From Candidatus Levybacteria bacterium RIFCSPHIGHO2_01_FULL_36_15b (GTDB taxonomy: Bacteria; Patescibacteriota; Microgenomatia; Levybacterales; UBA12049), in assembly GCA_001782045.1 (NCBI GenBank), contig MFNK01000003.1:165905-204718 (forward strand): a stretch of 38,814 nt of DNA, read 5' to 3'. Below are positions 9,415-18,523 of the stretch, one piece after another (position 1 is the stretch's first letter; every line of letters begins with the position of its first letter). The position numbers were made by a program, and so were the translations under genes. A model generated the notes under the pieces. That model ran no database searches. It saw nothing but the letters and a program-made list of their open reading frames with translations, and had not been told where the DNA came from.

Positions 9415-10657
9415 AACAATATCTGCACGAGAAATATTAAATTCTAAAGGAGAGCCAACAATAGAAACAACAGTTATTCTTTCTGATGGAGCAGTTGGAA
9501 TATCGTCTGTTCCAAGCGGCACATCCATTGGCAAATACGAAGCTCTAGAACTTCGCGATAACGACGAAAAAAGATTTGAGGGAAAAGGAGTGCTGAATGC
9601 GGTTAATAATGTACAAAAATATATTTTTCCTGCAATTTCAGGAATGGAGGCAAGTAATTTATCCGTAGTAGATAAAAAGCTAATAGAACTTGATGGAACA
9701 TCTAATAAACAAAAACTCGGAGCAAACTCAATACTTTCCGTATCAATTGCCGTAGCCAAGGCAGCAGCTAAAAGCTCTGTACTTCCTACCTTTTTATATT
9801 TAAGAGAGTTTACAAAGAAAGAAGCGGAAATAAAAGTTCCGACACCCTCTTTTAATATTTTAAATGGTGGAAAACATGGAGATGGAAATATTGATTTTCA
9901 AGAGTTTTTAGCAATACCTGCAAGTTCTAAAACCTACTCTGAGGGATTAATGCACGGAATAAATGTATATTCTTCCTTAAAAAAGACAATTCAGCAAAAT
10001 AACTTGTCAACGCTAACCGGATTAGAAGGTGGATTTTCACCAAAATTAGCCTCAAATCAAGACGGATTGCTTTTAATTAAGCAAGCAATCGAGGCAATTA
10101 ATTTAAGACTGGGTTTTGACATGTTTATTGGATTAGATCCCGCTGCTAATGAGTTTTATTTAGAAGGAAATTACCGGATAAAAGATAAAGCAACTGCGCT
10201 GTCTTCTAAGGAGTTAATTGAATTTTATACTATGCTAAATTCTCAATACCATCTTTTATACCTTGAAGATGGGTTGGCAGAAGATGATTGGGGCGGATGG
10301 CAGGAATTATATACCACAATGTCAAAAGACACTTTAATAGTTGGAGATGATTTAATTGCTTCAAACCCTTTTAGGCTACAGGAGGCAATTCAAAAAAATA
10401 CGATAGGTGGAGTTGTAATTAAACCAAATCAAATAGGCACAGTAATTGAAGCACTAGCAGTTTGCGAAATGGCAAAGCAAGCAGGCTTAAAAGTTACTGT
10501 TTCACACAGAAGCGGAGAAACTACGGATGATTTTATTGCAGATTTTGCAGTCGCAGCGGGTGCCGATTATGTTAAGTTTGGGGCACCGGTCAGAGGCGAA
10601 AGAGTTGCTAAGTATAACAGGCTTCTTGCCATTGAAAAGCAAATTGCTTCACTTTAG
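9401..10657 (+). CDS. eno: Enolase
   Basis: GANSILSVSIAVAKAAA, NGGKHGDGNIDFQEF, LEDGLAEDDW, VVIKPNQIGT, SHRSGETTDDFIAD. Confidence 0.95.
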   Translation: MAKIKTISAREILNSKGEPTIETTVILSDGAVGISSVPSGTSIGKYEALELRDNDEKRFEGKGVLNAVNNVQKYIFPAISGMEASNLSVVDKKLIELDGTSNKQKLGANSILSVSIAVAKAAAKSSVLPTFLYLREFTKKEAEIKVPTPSFNILNGGKHGDGNIDFQEFLAIPASSKTYSEGLMHGINVYSSLKKTIQQNNLSTLTGLEGGFSPKLASNQDGLLLIKQAIEAINLRLGFDMFIGLDPAANEFYLEGNYRIKDKATALSSKELIEFYTMLNSQYHLLYLEDGLAEDDWGGWQELYTTMSKDTLIVGDDLIASNPFRLQEAIQKNTIGGVVIKPNQIGTVIEALAVCEMAKQAGLKVTVSHRSGETTDDFIADFAVAAGADYVKFGAPVRGERVAKYNRLLAIEKQIASL

Positions 10658-11347
10658 GTTAAATAACACGGTTAATTCCCCTCTTACCTTGGTTTTTGAA
10701 TATATTTGAATGAATTCTTGGATATTTTTTTGCTCAGTATTTTCGTAAATTTTTGTCAGCTCTCTTGAAATTGTAATTTGTATATTTCCGAAAACTTCCA
10801 TTAAGTCTTCCAAGGTCTTTAATATTTTATGAGGAGATTCATAGAAAATAATTGTTGATTTAATAAATTCTTGCGATTTTTTAATATTTTCAAAAAGTTT
10901 AATTCTGTGTCCTCTTTTTAACGGAGGAAATCCTATAAAAAGAAATTTATCCGTAGGTAAGCCACTTGATGAAAGAGCAGTTATTACAGCAGAAGCCCCA
11001 GGAATTGAGATAACTTTTATACCTAAAAGCCTACATTCTCTAACTAATTTAAATCCCGGATCCGAAATTGTAGGGGTACCCGCATCAGACACAAGTGCCA
11101 CGTCCATTTCATTTTTAAGCATATTAATTACCTGAACCATTTTTCCTTGCTCATTCTTCTCGTAAAATGGAAAGAATTTTCCAATTAATTCTTTTTCTTT
11201 GCCTAAAAAATACTTTTTAATAAGTATGGAGGTAGTTCTTGTGTCTTCACACGCAATAAAATCCACTTTCTCAAGAACCTCCAACGCTCTTGAGGTTATG
11301 TCTTGTAAATTTCCTATTGGTGTTGCTACAATGAACAATGTTCCCAT
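10649..11347 (-). CDS. rsmI: 16S rRNA (cytidine-1402-2'-O)-methyltransferase RsmI
   Basis: MGTLFIVATPIGNLQDIT N-terminus, EDTRTT, SDAGTPTISDPG; start moved from 11383 to the conserved MGTL. Confidence 0.93.
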   Translation of the reverse strand: MGTLFIVATPIGNLQDITSRALEVLEKVDFIACEDTRTTSILIKKYFLGKEKELIGKFFPFYEKNEQGKMVQVINMLKNEMDVALVSDAGTPTISDPGFKLVRECRLLGIKVISIPGASAVITALSSSGLPTDKFLFIGFPPLKRGHRIKLFENIKKSQEFIKSTIIFYESPHKILKTLEDLMEVFGNIQITISRELTKIYENTEQKNIQEFIQIYSKTKVRGELTVLFNLK

Positions 11348-11969
11348 GTTAGAGTTTTTAACAGAACCTATTATACATCTCATAGAATCCGGAGGCTACT
11401 TTTCTATCTTTATACTCATGCTTTTGGAATCGGCTTTAATCCCTATACCCTCAGAAATTACAATGCCTTTTGCAGGATTTTTAGTAAGTCAGGGAAAAAT
11501 GAACTTCTGGGTTGTAGTATTCGTAGGCGCTTTGGCAAATTTAGTAGGTTCACTTATTGCTTACGGTCTTGGATACTATCTTGAAGAACATATTATTTTA
11601 AAATTAGTTAGAAAATATGGGAAGTTTTTGCTAATTACAGAACACGAATATACAAAATCCGTAAAATGGCTTAACAAATACGGCGATTTTGTTGCGTTTT
11701 TTTCAAGGGTATTGCCAGCTGTTAGGACCTTTATTTCTCTTCCGGCAGGACTTGCAGAAATGAATATCTGGAAATTTTCCTTCTATACATTTTTGGGCTC
11801 ATTAATATGGTCAACGCTTTTAACTTATGTCGGCGTAAAATTTGGCGCAGAATGGCACGTGCTGGGCCCTTATTTTAAGAAATTTGATGTTTTAATAGTA
11901 ATTTTAGCTGTTATTGTAGGAATTTGGTATATCAACCACAAATTGAAGATTGTCAAGCTCAGGCGCTAG
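11346..11969 (+). CDS. DedA family membrane protein
   Basis: LLESALIPIPSEITMPFAGFL, FFSRVLPAVRTFISLPAGLAEM; likely start MLEFL at 11346 (or 11331), not 11199. Confidence 0.88.
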   Translation: MLEFLTEPIIHLIESGGYFSIFILMLLESALIPIPSEITMPFAGFLVSQGKMNFWVVVFVGALANLVGSLIAYGLGYYLEEHIILKLVRKYGKFLLITEHEYTKSVKWLNKYGDFVAFFSRVLPAVRTFISLPAGLAEMNIWKFSFYTFLGSLIWSTLLTYVGVKFGAEWHVLGPYFKKFDVLIVILAVIVGIWYINHKLKIVKLRR

Positions 11970-12595
11970 TCGAACCTACGGACTAAACCAACAACTTTAC
12001 CCTGAATTGTTAATTTTGTTGGATAAATTGGAGCCATTTCTGAATTTGCCGGTTTTAATACAACTCTTCCGTCTTCCTTATAAAATTTTTTAAGAGTCGC
12101 AAGATTATCATCAACCATTGCAACTACAATGTCGCCATTTATTGCTTCGTTTACTTTCTCTATAACAACAAAATCTCCGTCTAAAATACCCTCTTCAATC
12201 ATAGACTTTCCTTTAACTTGTAATACATAGGCAGTACTTTTACCTGAAAGAAGTGATGCAGATACATAAAAGGTTGCGTTTGGGTCTGTATATGGTTCTA
12301 AAGGTGCTCCTGCAGCAATAAAACCCATTAAAGGAAGCTCTATGGCAGGCTTGCTGCCAAGTAGAGAAAATTGTACTTTCTCGTCTACTATTTTTAAAAC
12401 TCTAGTATTTCCGTCAACCTTTTGGACATAACCTTTTTCCACTAAAGATCTGATAAGCGTATGGACTGTAGAATTACTTCTGTGTCCTGTTCCTTGGGCT
12501 ATTTCGGAGAGCGTTGGAGAATAACCATACTGCCGCTGAAATTGGGCAAGAAATTCTAAAACCTCTCTTTCTTTTCTATAAAGTACTCCGGGCAT
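11966..12595 (-). CDS. lexA: LexA repressor
   Basis: N-terminal wHTH (YSPTLSEIAQGTGHRSNSTVHTLIRSL), Ala-Gly cleavage site FIAAGAP, Ser in GKSMIEEGI, Lys in ATLKKFY. Confidence 0.93.
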   Translation of the reverse strand: MPGVLYRKEREVLEFLAQFQRQYGYSPTLSEIAQGTGHRSNSTVHTLIRSLVEKGYVQKVDGNTRVLKIVDEKVQFSLLGSKPAIELPLMGFIAAGAPLEPYTDPNATFYVSASLLSGKSTAYVLQVKGKSMIEEGILDGDFVVIEKVNEAINGDIVVAMVDDNLATLKKFYKEDGRVVLKPANSEMAPIYPTKLTIQGKVVGLVRRFD

Positions 12596-12600
12596 GGTAT

Positions 12601-12636
12601 GTATAAAATATACGAAAAAAAGTAGAACTTTGTCAA
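12601..12636 (-). promoter_or_regulatory. lexA promoter with candidate palindromic operator
   Basis: Minus strand TTGACA (12631-12636) - 18 bp - TATATT (12607-12612); perfect palindrome GTATA-TTT-TATAC (12601-12613) covers the -10. Confidence 0.6.
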
Positions 12637-12677
12637 GAAGTCAAATGTAATCAAACTATGCTAAAATAAAGTGCTTT

Positions 12678-14666
12678 ATGTTATTTAATTTAAAATCAAA
12701 ATTTAAGCCTACGGGAGATCAGCCTCGTGCTATTGAAAAATTAACAAAAGGACTAAAAAACAATTCTAAACACCAGGTTTTACTCGGTGTAACAGGTAGC
12801 GGTAAGACTTTTACAATGGCAAATGTTATTCAAAACACCCAAAAACCAACCCTAGTAATTTCGCATAATAAAACCCTCGCAGGACAGCTTTATCAAGAAT
12901 TTAGGGATTTTTTTCCAAACAACGCAGTTTCATATTTTGTTTCCTATTACGATTTTTATCAACCGGAGGCATATGTCCCACAAAGTGACACATATATTGA
13001 AAAAGAAGTAGAAATTAATGAAGAAATAGACAAATTAAGACTACTGGCTACTACAAATCTTTTAACTAGAAAAGATGTGATAGTCGTAGCTTCGGTTTCA
13101 TGTATTTACAATCTAGGATCCCCTGTCGAATACGGAAAATTTGTGATGGATTTAAAAAAAGGTACAAGAATAGATCAAAATGATGTTTTATTTAAGCTTT
13201 CAGACTTGCAGTACGAAAGAAACGATTACGGATTTAAACGAGGAACTTTTAGAGTACGAGGTGAAGATATAGATTTGTTTCCTGCCTACTCGGAAAATGC
13301 ACTAAGAATGGAGATAACTAACTCAATTTTAAAAAAAATGTATGAATTTAGTCCCTTAACTGGTGAAATTACTAGACAATTAGAGAAATATGTAATTTAT
13401 CCAGCGAAACATTATATGACAGACCCATCTATTTATCGGGATGTATTTCCAAGAATAAAGAAAGAGATGGAAGAAAGAGTAGGTAAATTTAAAAAAGAAG
13501 GAAAGTTAATCGAGGCACAGCGCATTGAGCAAAGAACAAATTTTGATTTAGATATGATACAGGAGTTAGGCTATGTAAACGGTATAGAAAACTATTCAAG
13601 ATACTTCGATGGAAGAAAGCCGGGAGAACCTCCTTTTACCCTTTTAGATTACATGAAAGAGTGTTCAAATGATTTTTTAACTATAATCGACGAGTCTCAT
13701 ATGACGCTTCCCCAACTTCGAGGAATGTATAACGGAGACAGGGCAAGAAAAGAAACTCTTATTGATTATGGGTTTAGACTCCCTTCCGCATTGGATAATA
13801 GACCCTTGCGTTATGAAGAATTTGCAAGAAGAATTAAAGAAGCTGTCTATGTAAGTGCAACTCCAAATGACTACGAAATTTCATTAGCAAAGGAATATGA
13901 TGCAGTTGCGGAACAGCTTATTAGACCTACAGGTTTAGTTGATCCGGTAGTAAGCGTTAGAAAAACTAAGGGACAAATTGAAGATTTAATTAAAGAGATA
14001 GAAAAGCGCGTATCCAAGAAACAACGTGTACTCGTTACGACATTAACAAAAAGAATGTCAGAAGATTTATCTACATATCTTGCCGAAAGAGACATAAAAG
14101 TTTCCTATTTACATGCGGATATAGAAACTTTGCAAAGGCAGGACGTATTAGACAGGCTAAGAGGCGGCGAATATGACGTTTTGGTAGGAATTAACTTACT
14201 AAGAGAAGGCTTGGATTTACCCGAGGTTGCTTTAGTTGCAATTTTGGATGCTGACAAAGAAGGATTTTTGCGAAGCAGAACGTCTTTAATCCAAACAATG
14301 GGAAGAGCCGCAAGAAATGTTGATAGCGAAGTTATTATGTATGCAGATACTGTTACAGGGTCTATGAATGAAGCCATTAAAGAGGTAGAAAGAAGAAGAA
14401 GTGTTCAGCTTAAATACAACAAAAAGCACCGTATTACTCCAAGATCAATTGAAAAAGTAATAAGAGCAAGGCTAGTTGAGGAAAAGATAGAAGACGAAAA
14501 ACAAGCTAATTACTTATTAACTCTACAAAAGAAAGAAATATTGCTTCCAGATGAAAAAGAAAAGTTAATTAAAAGATTGTCTTTAGAAATGAGAAATGCC
14601 GCAAAAGAGCTAGATTTTGAAACTGCAGCTATATTAAGAGATCAAATTAGATTTCTCAAAAAATAA
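12678..14666 (+). CDS. uvrB: Excinuclease ABC subunit B
   Basis: GVTGSGKTFTMANVI Walker A, DESHMTLPQ, GRAARNVDSEVIMYAD, C-terminal UVR motif. Confidence 0.97.
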   Translation: MLFNLKSKFKPTGDQPRAIEKLTKGLKNNSKHQVLLGVTGSGKTFTMANVIQNTQKPTLVISHNKTLAGQLYQEFRDFFPNNAVSYFVSYYDFYQPEAYVPQSDTYIEKEVEINEEIDKLRLLATTNLLTRKDVIVVASVSCIYNLGSPVEYGKFVMDLKKGTRIDQNDVLFKLSDLQYERNDYGFKRGTFRVRGEDIDLFPAYSENALRMEITNSILKKMYEFSPLTGEITRQLEKYVIYPAKHYMTDPSIYRDVFPRIKKEMEERVGKFKKEGKLIEAQRIEQRTNFDLDMIQELGYVNGIENYSRYFDGRKPGEPPFTLLDYMKECSNDFLTIIDESHMTLPQLRGMYNGDRARKETLIDYGFRLPSALDNRPLRYEEFARRIKEAVYVSATPNDYEISLAKEYDAVAEQLIRPTGLVDPVVSVRKTKGQIEDLIKEIEKRVSKKQRVLVTTLTKRMSEDLSTYLAERDIKVSYLHADIETLQRQDVLDRLRGGEYDVLVGINLLREGLDLPEVALVAILDADKEGFLRSRTSLIQTMGRAARNVDSEVIMYADTVTGSMNEAIKEVERRRSVQLKYNKKHRITPRSIEKVIRARLVEEKIEDEKQANYLLTLQKKEILLPDEKEKLIKRLSLEMRNAAKELDFETAAILRDQIRFLKK

Positions 14667-14669
14667 AAT

Positions 14670-14981
14670 TTATTCAGAAGATGACCCTTCTTCATTTCTT
14701 TTGACAGTCTTTTGCTCAACGAGATCCCAAGCTTTAAGCAAAACCTCAGCGCTTATGCCTACCTCAACAAGAGAAGATATCCAGAATCCTTGGGTTTCCA
14801 TTCTGTATGCATAAATAAGATCTTCTACAGATCTTCTCACATTTTCTCGAGTAAATTGTTGGTCTGAAGAAAAAACTCGTTGATATCTTTGTCCTGCTAA
14901 GACAACTTTGGCATTATGCTCTGCTACTCGTTGTTCTAGTTCTTTTTTGTATTCCCAATCGTATTTGTGTTTTTCTGGCAT
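14670..14981 (-). CDS. Hypothetical protein (103 aa)
   Basis: Intact ORF with its own near-consensus promoter directly upstream; no recognisable family. Confidence 0.6.
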   Translation of the reverse strand: MPEKHKYDWEYKKELEQRVAEHNAKVVLAGQRYQRVFSSDQQFTRENVRRSVEDLIYAYRMETQGFWISSLVEVGISAEVLLKAWDLVEQKTVKRNEEGSSSE

Positions 14982-14987
14982 GGCGGA

Positions 14988-15016
14988 ATTCTATAACCAT
15001 GGTCACGTAATGTCAA
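14988..15016 (-). promoter_or_regulatory. Promoter of the 103-aa hypothetical ORF
   Basis: Minus strand TTGACA (15011-15016) - 17 bp - TAGAAT (14988-14993), 6 nt before the ATG at 14981. Confidence 0.75.
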
Positions 15017-15102
15017 TTATTTTAAAATTATCCTGAAGACTTTGTCTTTTCTATTGGATTTATTTTTTTCAAACCACATATTACAAAATGTTACTTTTTC
15101 TA

Positions 15103-15460
15103 TTATGAATATATGTTTTTAACTAGTTCTATTTTGGGATCTTTTCCAGTACTTAATATAACGCTTACTGCATCTATTCGTAAAGCGTTGGGAAGCTCCG
15201 GGTGTAACTTTTTGTAAAACATTGCTGCGCTCTAAAGCTTTTATTTTAAAAGGTGTTATTGCTTCAAATGGAGTTCCAAATGCGTTAGAAGTTTTAGTTT
15301 TTATCTCTACAAAGACCAAAGTTTTTTTGTCTAGTGCGATTATATCTATCTCACCATATCCTTTGCGGAAATTGCGCTCTATTATTTTATAACCTTGTTT
15401 TTCAAGGAATTCTCCTGCAAGTTTTTCTCCAAGCCTGGCAGTAGGGTTGGGAATATACAT
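15103..15460 (-). pseudogene. yraN: YraN/UPF0102 family endonuclease-like protein, frameshifted
   Basis: ARLGEKLAGEFLEKQGYKIIERNFRKGYGEIDIIALDKKTLVFVEIKTK. The conserved C-terminus ELPNALRIDAVSVILSTGKDPKIELVKNIYS lies in another frame; one extra A in CAAAAAG (15208-15214) explains it. Confidence 0.8.
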
Positions 15461-15745
15461 TTAAGATAATGCTTGTCTTAAGAAGTATAGCTTTGCTCTT
15501 CTGACTTTTTGTTTAATTTTTCCCTTAACTGTAATCTTTTCTATATTTGGTGAATTAAAAGGAAATATGCGCTCTACTGCTACATCCCCTACCATTTTTC
15601 TTACAGTAAACATTTTATTTTCGTTTCTGCCTTTTATAGAAAGAACTACGCCCTCAAAAACCTGAACTCTTGTTTTTTCTCCCTCTTTAATTCTCTGAAA
15701 TACGCGGATTATATCTCCGGTTTTAAAATTAAGTTCTCTTTGCAT
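15461..15745 (-). CDS. rplS: 50S ribosomal protein L19
   Basis: FKTGDIIRVFQRIKEGEKTRVQVFEGVVLSIKGR...FPFNSPNIEKITVKGKIKQKVRRAKLYFLR. Confidence 0.95.
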   Translation of the reverse strand: MQRELNFKTGDIIRVFQRIKEGEKTRVQVFEGVVLSIKGRNENKMFTVRKMVGDVAVERIFPFNSPNIEKITVKGKIKQKVRRAKLYFLRQALS

Positions 15746-15751
15746 GCTTAG

Positions 15752-15780
15752 ATTATATAATAACTCAGCTTACAGCTCAA
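15752..15780 (-). promoter_or_regulatory. rplS promoter
   Basis: Minus strand TTGAGC (15775-15780) - 17 bp - TATAAT (15752-15757), 6 nt before the ATG at 15745. Confidence 0.7.
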
Positions 15781-17450
15781 GAACCTAAACATGAATTTAT
15801 AAATTCTAGAAAAATGGGGTGAGGCCTAAGGGGTCTGCTTTTGTATTCTGGATGCCCTTGTGTCCCAAGATAAAAAGGGTGCATCTTTTTTGGAAGTTCG
15901 ATAATTTCAACCAAATTTTCCTTTACAGATCGAGCAGATATTTTCATACCATTTTTTTCAAATTGTAAAGCATACTTATTGTTAAATTCATACCTATGCC
16001 TGTGTCTTTCTGATGTTAATCCCCTCGATTTATTAATAAAACCATTATGTTTGTCATATATTTCAAACGCTTTCGTTCCGACTTTTACTATCGCTTCCCA
16101 ACCGCCGAGCCTCATAGTTCCGCCATATTCTCTTCTTTTAACAATATCCTGCTGGGATGGTATAAAACAAATAACAGGATTTTTAGTTTTTTTACTGTTT
16201 TCTTGGGTATTTGCATCTTGCAATTTTAAAACATCGCGGGCAAATGCAATTGTTGCAAGCTGCATGCCATAGCAAAGACCAAGATATGGTATTTTATTTA
16301 TCCTTGCGTAACTTGCTGCTTTTATCATTCCTTCTGCCCCTCTTTCGCCCCATCCTATCGGAACAATAATTCCATCAACTTTTTTTAATTCCACAAATAC
16401 GTTTTCGATTCCCTCTTTTTCAATTCTTTCAGCATCAACCCAAATGCTTTTTACTTTTACACCCATTTTCCAGCTAGCATGGTCAATGGCATCAAAAAGA
16501 GCTGCATAAGAATCACGTAACTGATACTCTCCTGTTCCGAAATATTTTCCTATAATCGCAATATGTATCGTTTTGTTAAACTTTTTAGTACTTTCTACAA
16601 ACTTTTCCCAAGCTTTTAAATTTGGTTCCCGAACCTTTAATCCCAATTTCTTTAATATTCTTGAATCCATATTTTGCTTATGTAATACAAAAGGAATTTC
16701 ATACACTGAATCTAAATCCGGACTCGAAATCACATCTTCTTTGTGCATATTGCAAAACAGCGCTAATCTGTCTTTTCTTCTCTGATCCAAATATTTTTCT
16801 CCGCGAGTTACAAGAAAATCTGGCTGTATACCCATTGTATTTAGGGTTCTTACTGAAAGTTGCGTAGGCTTTGTTTTAGGCTCTCCCAAGTGTCCAGGCG
16901 TAGGAACATAGCTAACATGAATATGAATAACATCTTTAGGTCTTTTTAAGGTAAGCATTCTTGATGCTTCATAAAACAATACATTTTGATATTCACCTGC
17001 TGTTCCTCCTAGTTCTACAATAATAATATCGGGGTGGCTCTTTTTTTCTAAAACTTCCATTCTTCTTAAAATTTCATCTGTAATATTTGGAATAGCTTCT
17101 ACGTCTTCGCCGTTATACTCAAATCTTCTTTCTTTATCAATTACAGTTTTATAGATTTTACCCATTGTCACAAAATTATCAGCTCCCATATTTTCATCTA
17201 AATATTTTTCATAGGTTCCTAAATCCATATCGCCTTCGGTCCCGTCTTCGCACAAGAAAGGATCACCATGTTCTATAGGATTAATTGTACCCGCATCTAC
17301 ATTTAAATAGTTTTCAAATTTTATTGGAGAAATTTTATATCCTGAGGCTTTTAAAAGTAGAGCGATGGAAGCAGCGGTGGTACCTTTTCCAATTCCCGAT
17401 ATAACTCCACCCGAAACAAAAATATACTTTGTGCTTTTTCTACTGGGCAC
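15777..17450 (-). CDS. pyrG: CTP synthase
   Basis: KYIFVSGGVISGIGKGTTAASIA, glutaminase GLCYGMQLATIAFAR, C-terminal GTQGHPEYKSRP; GTG start. Confidence 0.97.
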   Translation of the reverse strand: MPSRKSTKYIFVSGGVISGIGKGTTAASIALLLKASGYKISPIKFENYLNVDAGTINPIEHGDPFLCEDGTEGDMDLGTYEKYLDENMGADNFVTMGKIYKTVIDKERRFEYNGEDVEAIPNITDEILRRMEVLEKKSHPDIIIVELGGTAGEYQNVLFYEASRMLTLKRPKDVIHIHVSYVPTPGHLGEPKTKPTQLSVRTLNTMGIQPDFLVTRGEKYLDQRRKDRLALFCNMHKEDVISSPDLDSVYEIPFVLHKQNMDSRILKKLGLKVREPNLKAWEKFVESTKKFNKTIHIAIIGKYFGTGEYQLRDSYAALFDAIDHASWKMGVKVKSIWVDAERIEKEGIENVFVELKKVDGIIVPIGWGERGAEGMIKAASYARINKIPYLGLCYGMQLATIAFARDVLKLQDANTQENSKKTKNPVICFIPSQQDIVKRREYGGTMRLGGWEAIVKVGTKAFEIYDKHNGFINKSRGLTSERHRHRYEFNNKYALQFEKNGMKISARSVKENLVEIIELPKKMHPFYLGTQGHPEYKSRPLRPHPIFLEFINSCLGS

Positions 17451-17455
17451 AATTT

Positions 17456-17484
17456 ACTATATCAGAAGAATAATCAGGGGTCAA
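17456..17484 (-). promoter_or_regulatory. pyrG promoter
   Basis: Minus strand TTGACC - 17 bp - TATAGT (17456-17461), 5 nt before the GTG at 17450. Confidence 0.65.
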
Positions 17485-17499
17485 GAAGAAAAAGAGAGC

Positions 17500-17796
17500 T
17501 TATAAAAGTATGTCCCTAAGAAATGGATCTGTCATATCTGGACCTCGTTTGCTCTTTGCGACTACTTTCATGCCAGTCTCAACCTGCTTTACCATGCTTA
17601 CAATGCTTTTTAGTACATCACTTGGAACAGAAACCGTAGAGCCAGGGGTATTTGGAACATAGAATTCTACCGTTACAGCTCCATCATGCAAATTTATAAG
17701 ACCAATTTGCTCATCGCCTCTTCTAATCTCTAAGGAATGAGGGTCTATTGTCGGAAAAAATTCTGTTGCTGTTGGCTGTTTTTCTATTCTACTCAT
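17500..17796 (-). CDS. Hypothetical protein (98 aa)
   Basis: Intact ORF directly behind a perfect consensus promoter; family not recognised. Confidence 0.65.
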   Translation of the reverse strand: MSRIEKQPTATEFFPTIDPHSLEIRRGDEQIGLINLHDGAVTVEFYVPNTPGSTVSVPSDVLKSIVSMVKQVETGMKVVAKSKRGPDMTDPFLRDILL

Positions 17797-17802
17797 TGGA
17801 GC

Positions 17803-17831
17803 ATTATAAGATAAGCGTGAAGGAATGTCAA
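17803..17831 (-). promoter_or_regulatory. Perfect-consensus sigma70 promoter of the 98-aa ORF
   Basis: Minus strand TTGACA (17826-17831) - 17 bp - TATAAT (17803-17808), 6 nt before the ATG. Confidence 0.85.
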
Positions 17832-17846
17832 TACTATAAGATTATG

Positions 17847-17917
17847 AGCGGAGTACGAGAATCGAACTCGCTTCTCCACCTTGGGAAGGTGGCATACTGC
17901 CAGTGTACTAACCCCGC
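17847..17917 (-). tRNA. tRNA-Gly (anticodon CCC)
   Basis: Acceptor GCGGGGT/ACTCCGC, anticodon arm CCACC-TTCCCAA-GGTGG, T-arm GTTCGATTC; CCA not encoded. Confidence 0.93.
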
Positions 17918-17961
17918 AATGTTATCTTGGAAGATTTAATTTAGTTCCTGTATATATTAAA

Positions 17962-18474
17962 TCAGGGTTTTGCAAAATTATTAAGCTTTGCGATTTCAGT
18001 CCATTTATACCCGTCGCCATAGGCTCTTAATGCTATGTCCCAAAGATAATCTCCTTCCGCTACAGTATAAACTGTTCCCGTAATTTTATTTCCTGCGGTA
18101 ACTAAGTCCTCTACTGTTTTCTCTTTAGGTGAAACCTGTGGAACTGTCAATTTCGTTCCCGGTTCAATAATATCCGGATTGGAAATTTTATTTGCTTTTG
18201 CTAAGTCTTGCCAATTATATCCGGAACCGTATAGGTTTTCCGATATGTGCCATAAGTCTTCTCCTTCTTTTACTACATATGTTTTATTTTCGCTCGTAGA
18301 TGTAGATCCTGTATCTAGATTTTTACTATTAATATTTTTAAAAAGTAATACTAAGAGTACAACAGCAACAAGTACCACAACTACGCCTAAAATAAGACTT
18401 GTATATGATTCTCCCCATTTAATTTGAGACAAGAAATCATTAAAAATGTTTGTATTTTTATTAGGTTTTGCCAT
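17962..18474 (-). CDS. Membrane-anchored protein with LysM domain(s)
   Basis: TM helix followed by YVVKEGEDLWHISENLYGSGYNWQDLAKANKISNPDIIEPGTKLTVP; second LysM-like YTVAEGDYLWDIALRAYGDGYKWTEIAKLN. SD AAAGGAGGA upstream. Confidence 0.9.
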   Translation of the reverse strand: MAKPNKNTNIFNDFLSQIKWGESYTSLILGVVVVLVAVVLLVLLFKNINSKNLDTGSTSTSENKTYVVKEGEDLWHISENLYGSGYNWQDLAKANKISNPDIIEPGTKLTVPQVSPKEKTVEDLVTAGNKITGTVYTVAEGDYLWDIALRAYGDGYKWTEIAKLNNFAKP

Positions 18475-18523
18475 TTATTTATTCCTCCTTTCGGACAGAA
18501 AGATAACGGACAGCTGCGGCAGT

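Noticed and set aside
9394-9759. 121-aa minus-strand ORF
   Set aside because: Antisense to the eno start; Ser/Phe-rich shadow composition.
11199-11345. N-terminal extension of the dedA ORF
   Set aside because: Lies inside rsmI coding sequence and does not resemble DedA; start at 11346 is better supported.
15036-15048. AAGAC-TTT-GTCTT hairpin in the yraN/103-aa ORF gap
   Set aside because: Only 5-bp arms with a weak T tract; not convincing as a terminator.
17748-17939. 63-aa plus-strand ORF
   Set aside because: Runs antisense through tRNA-Gly and a promoter; no protein-like features.
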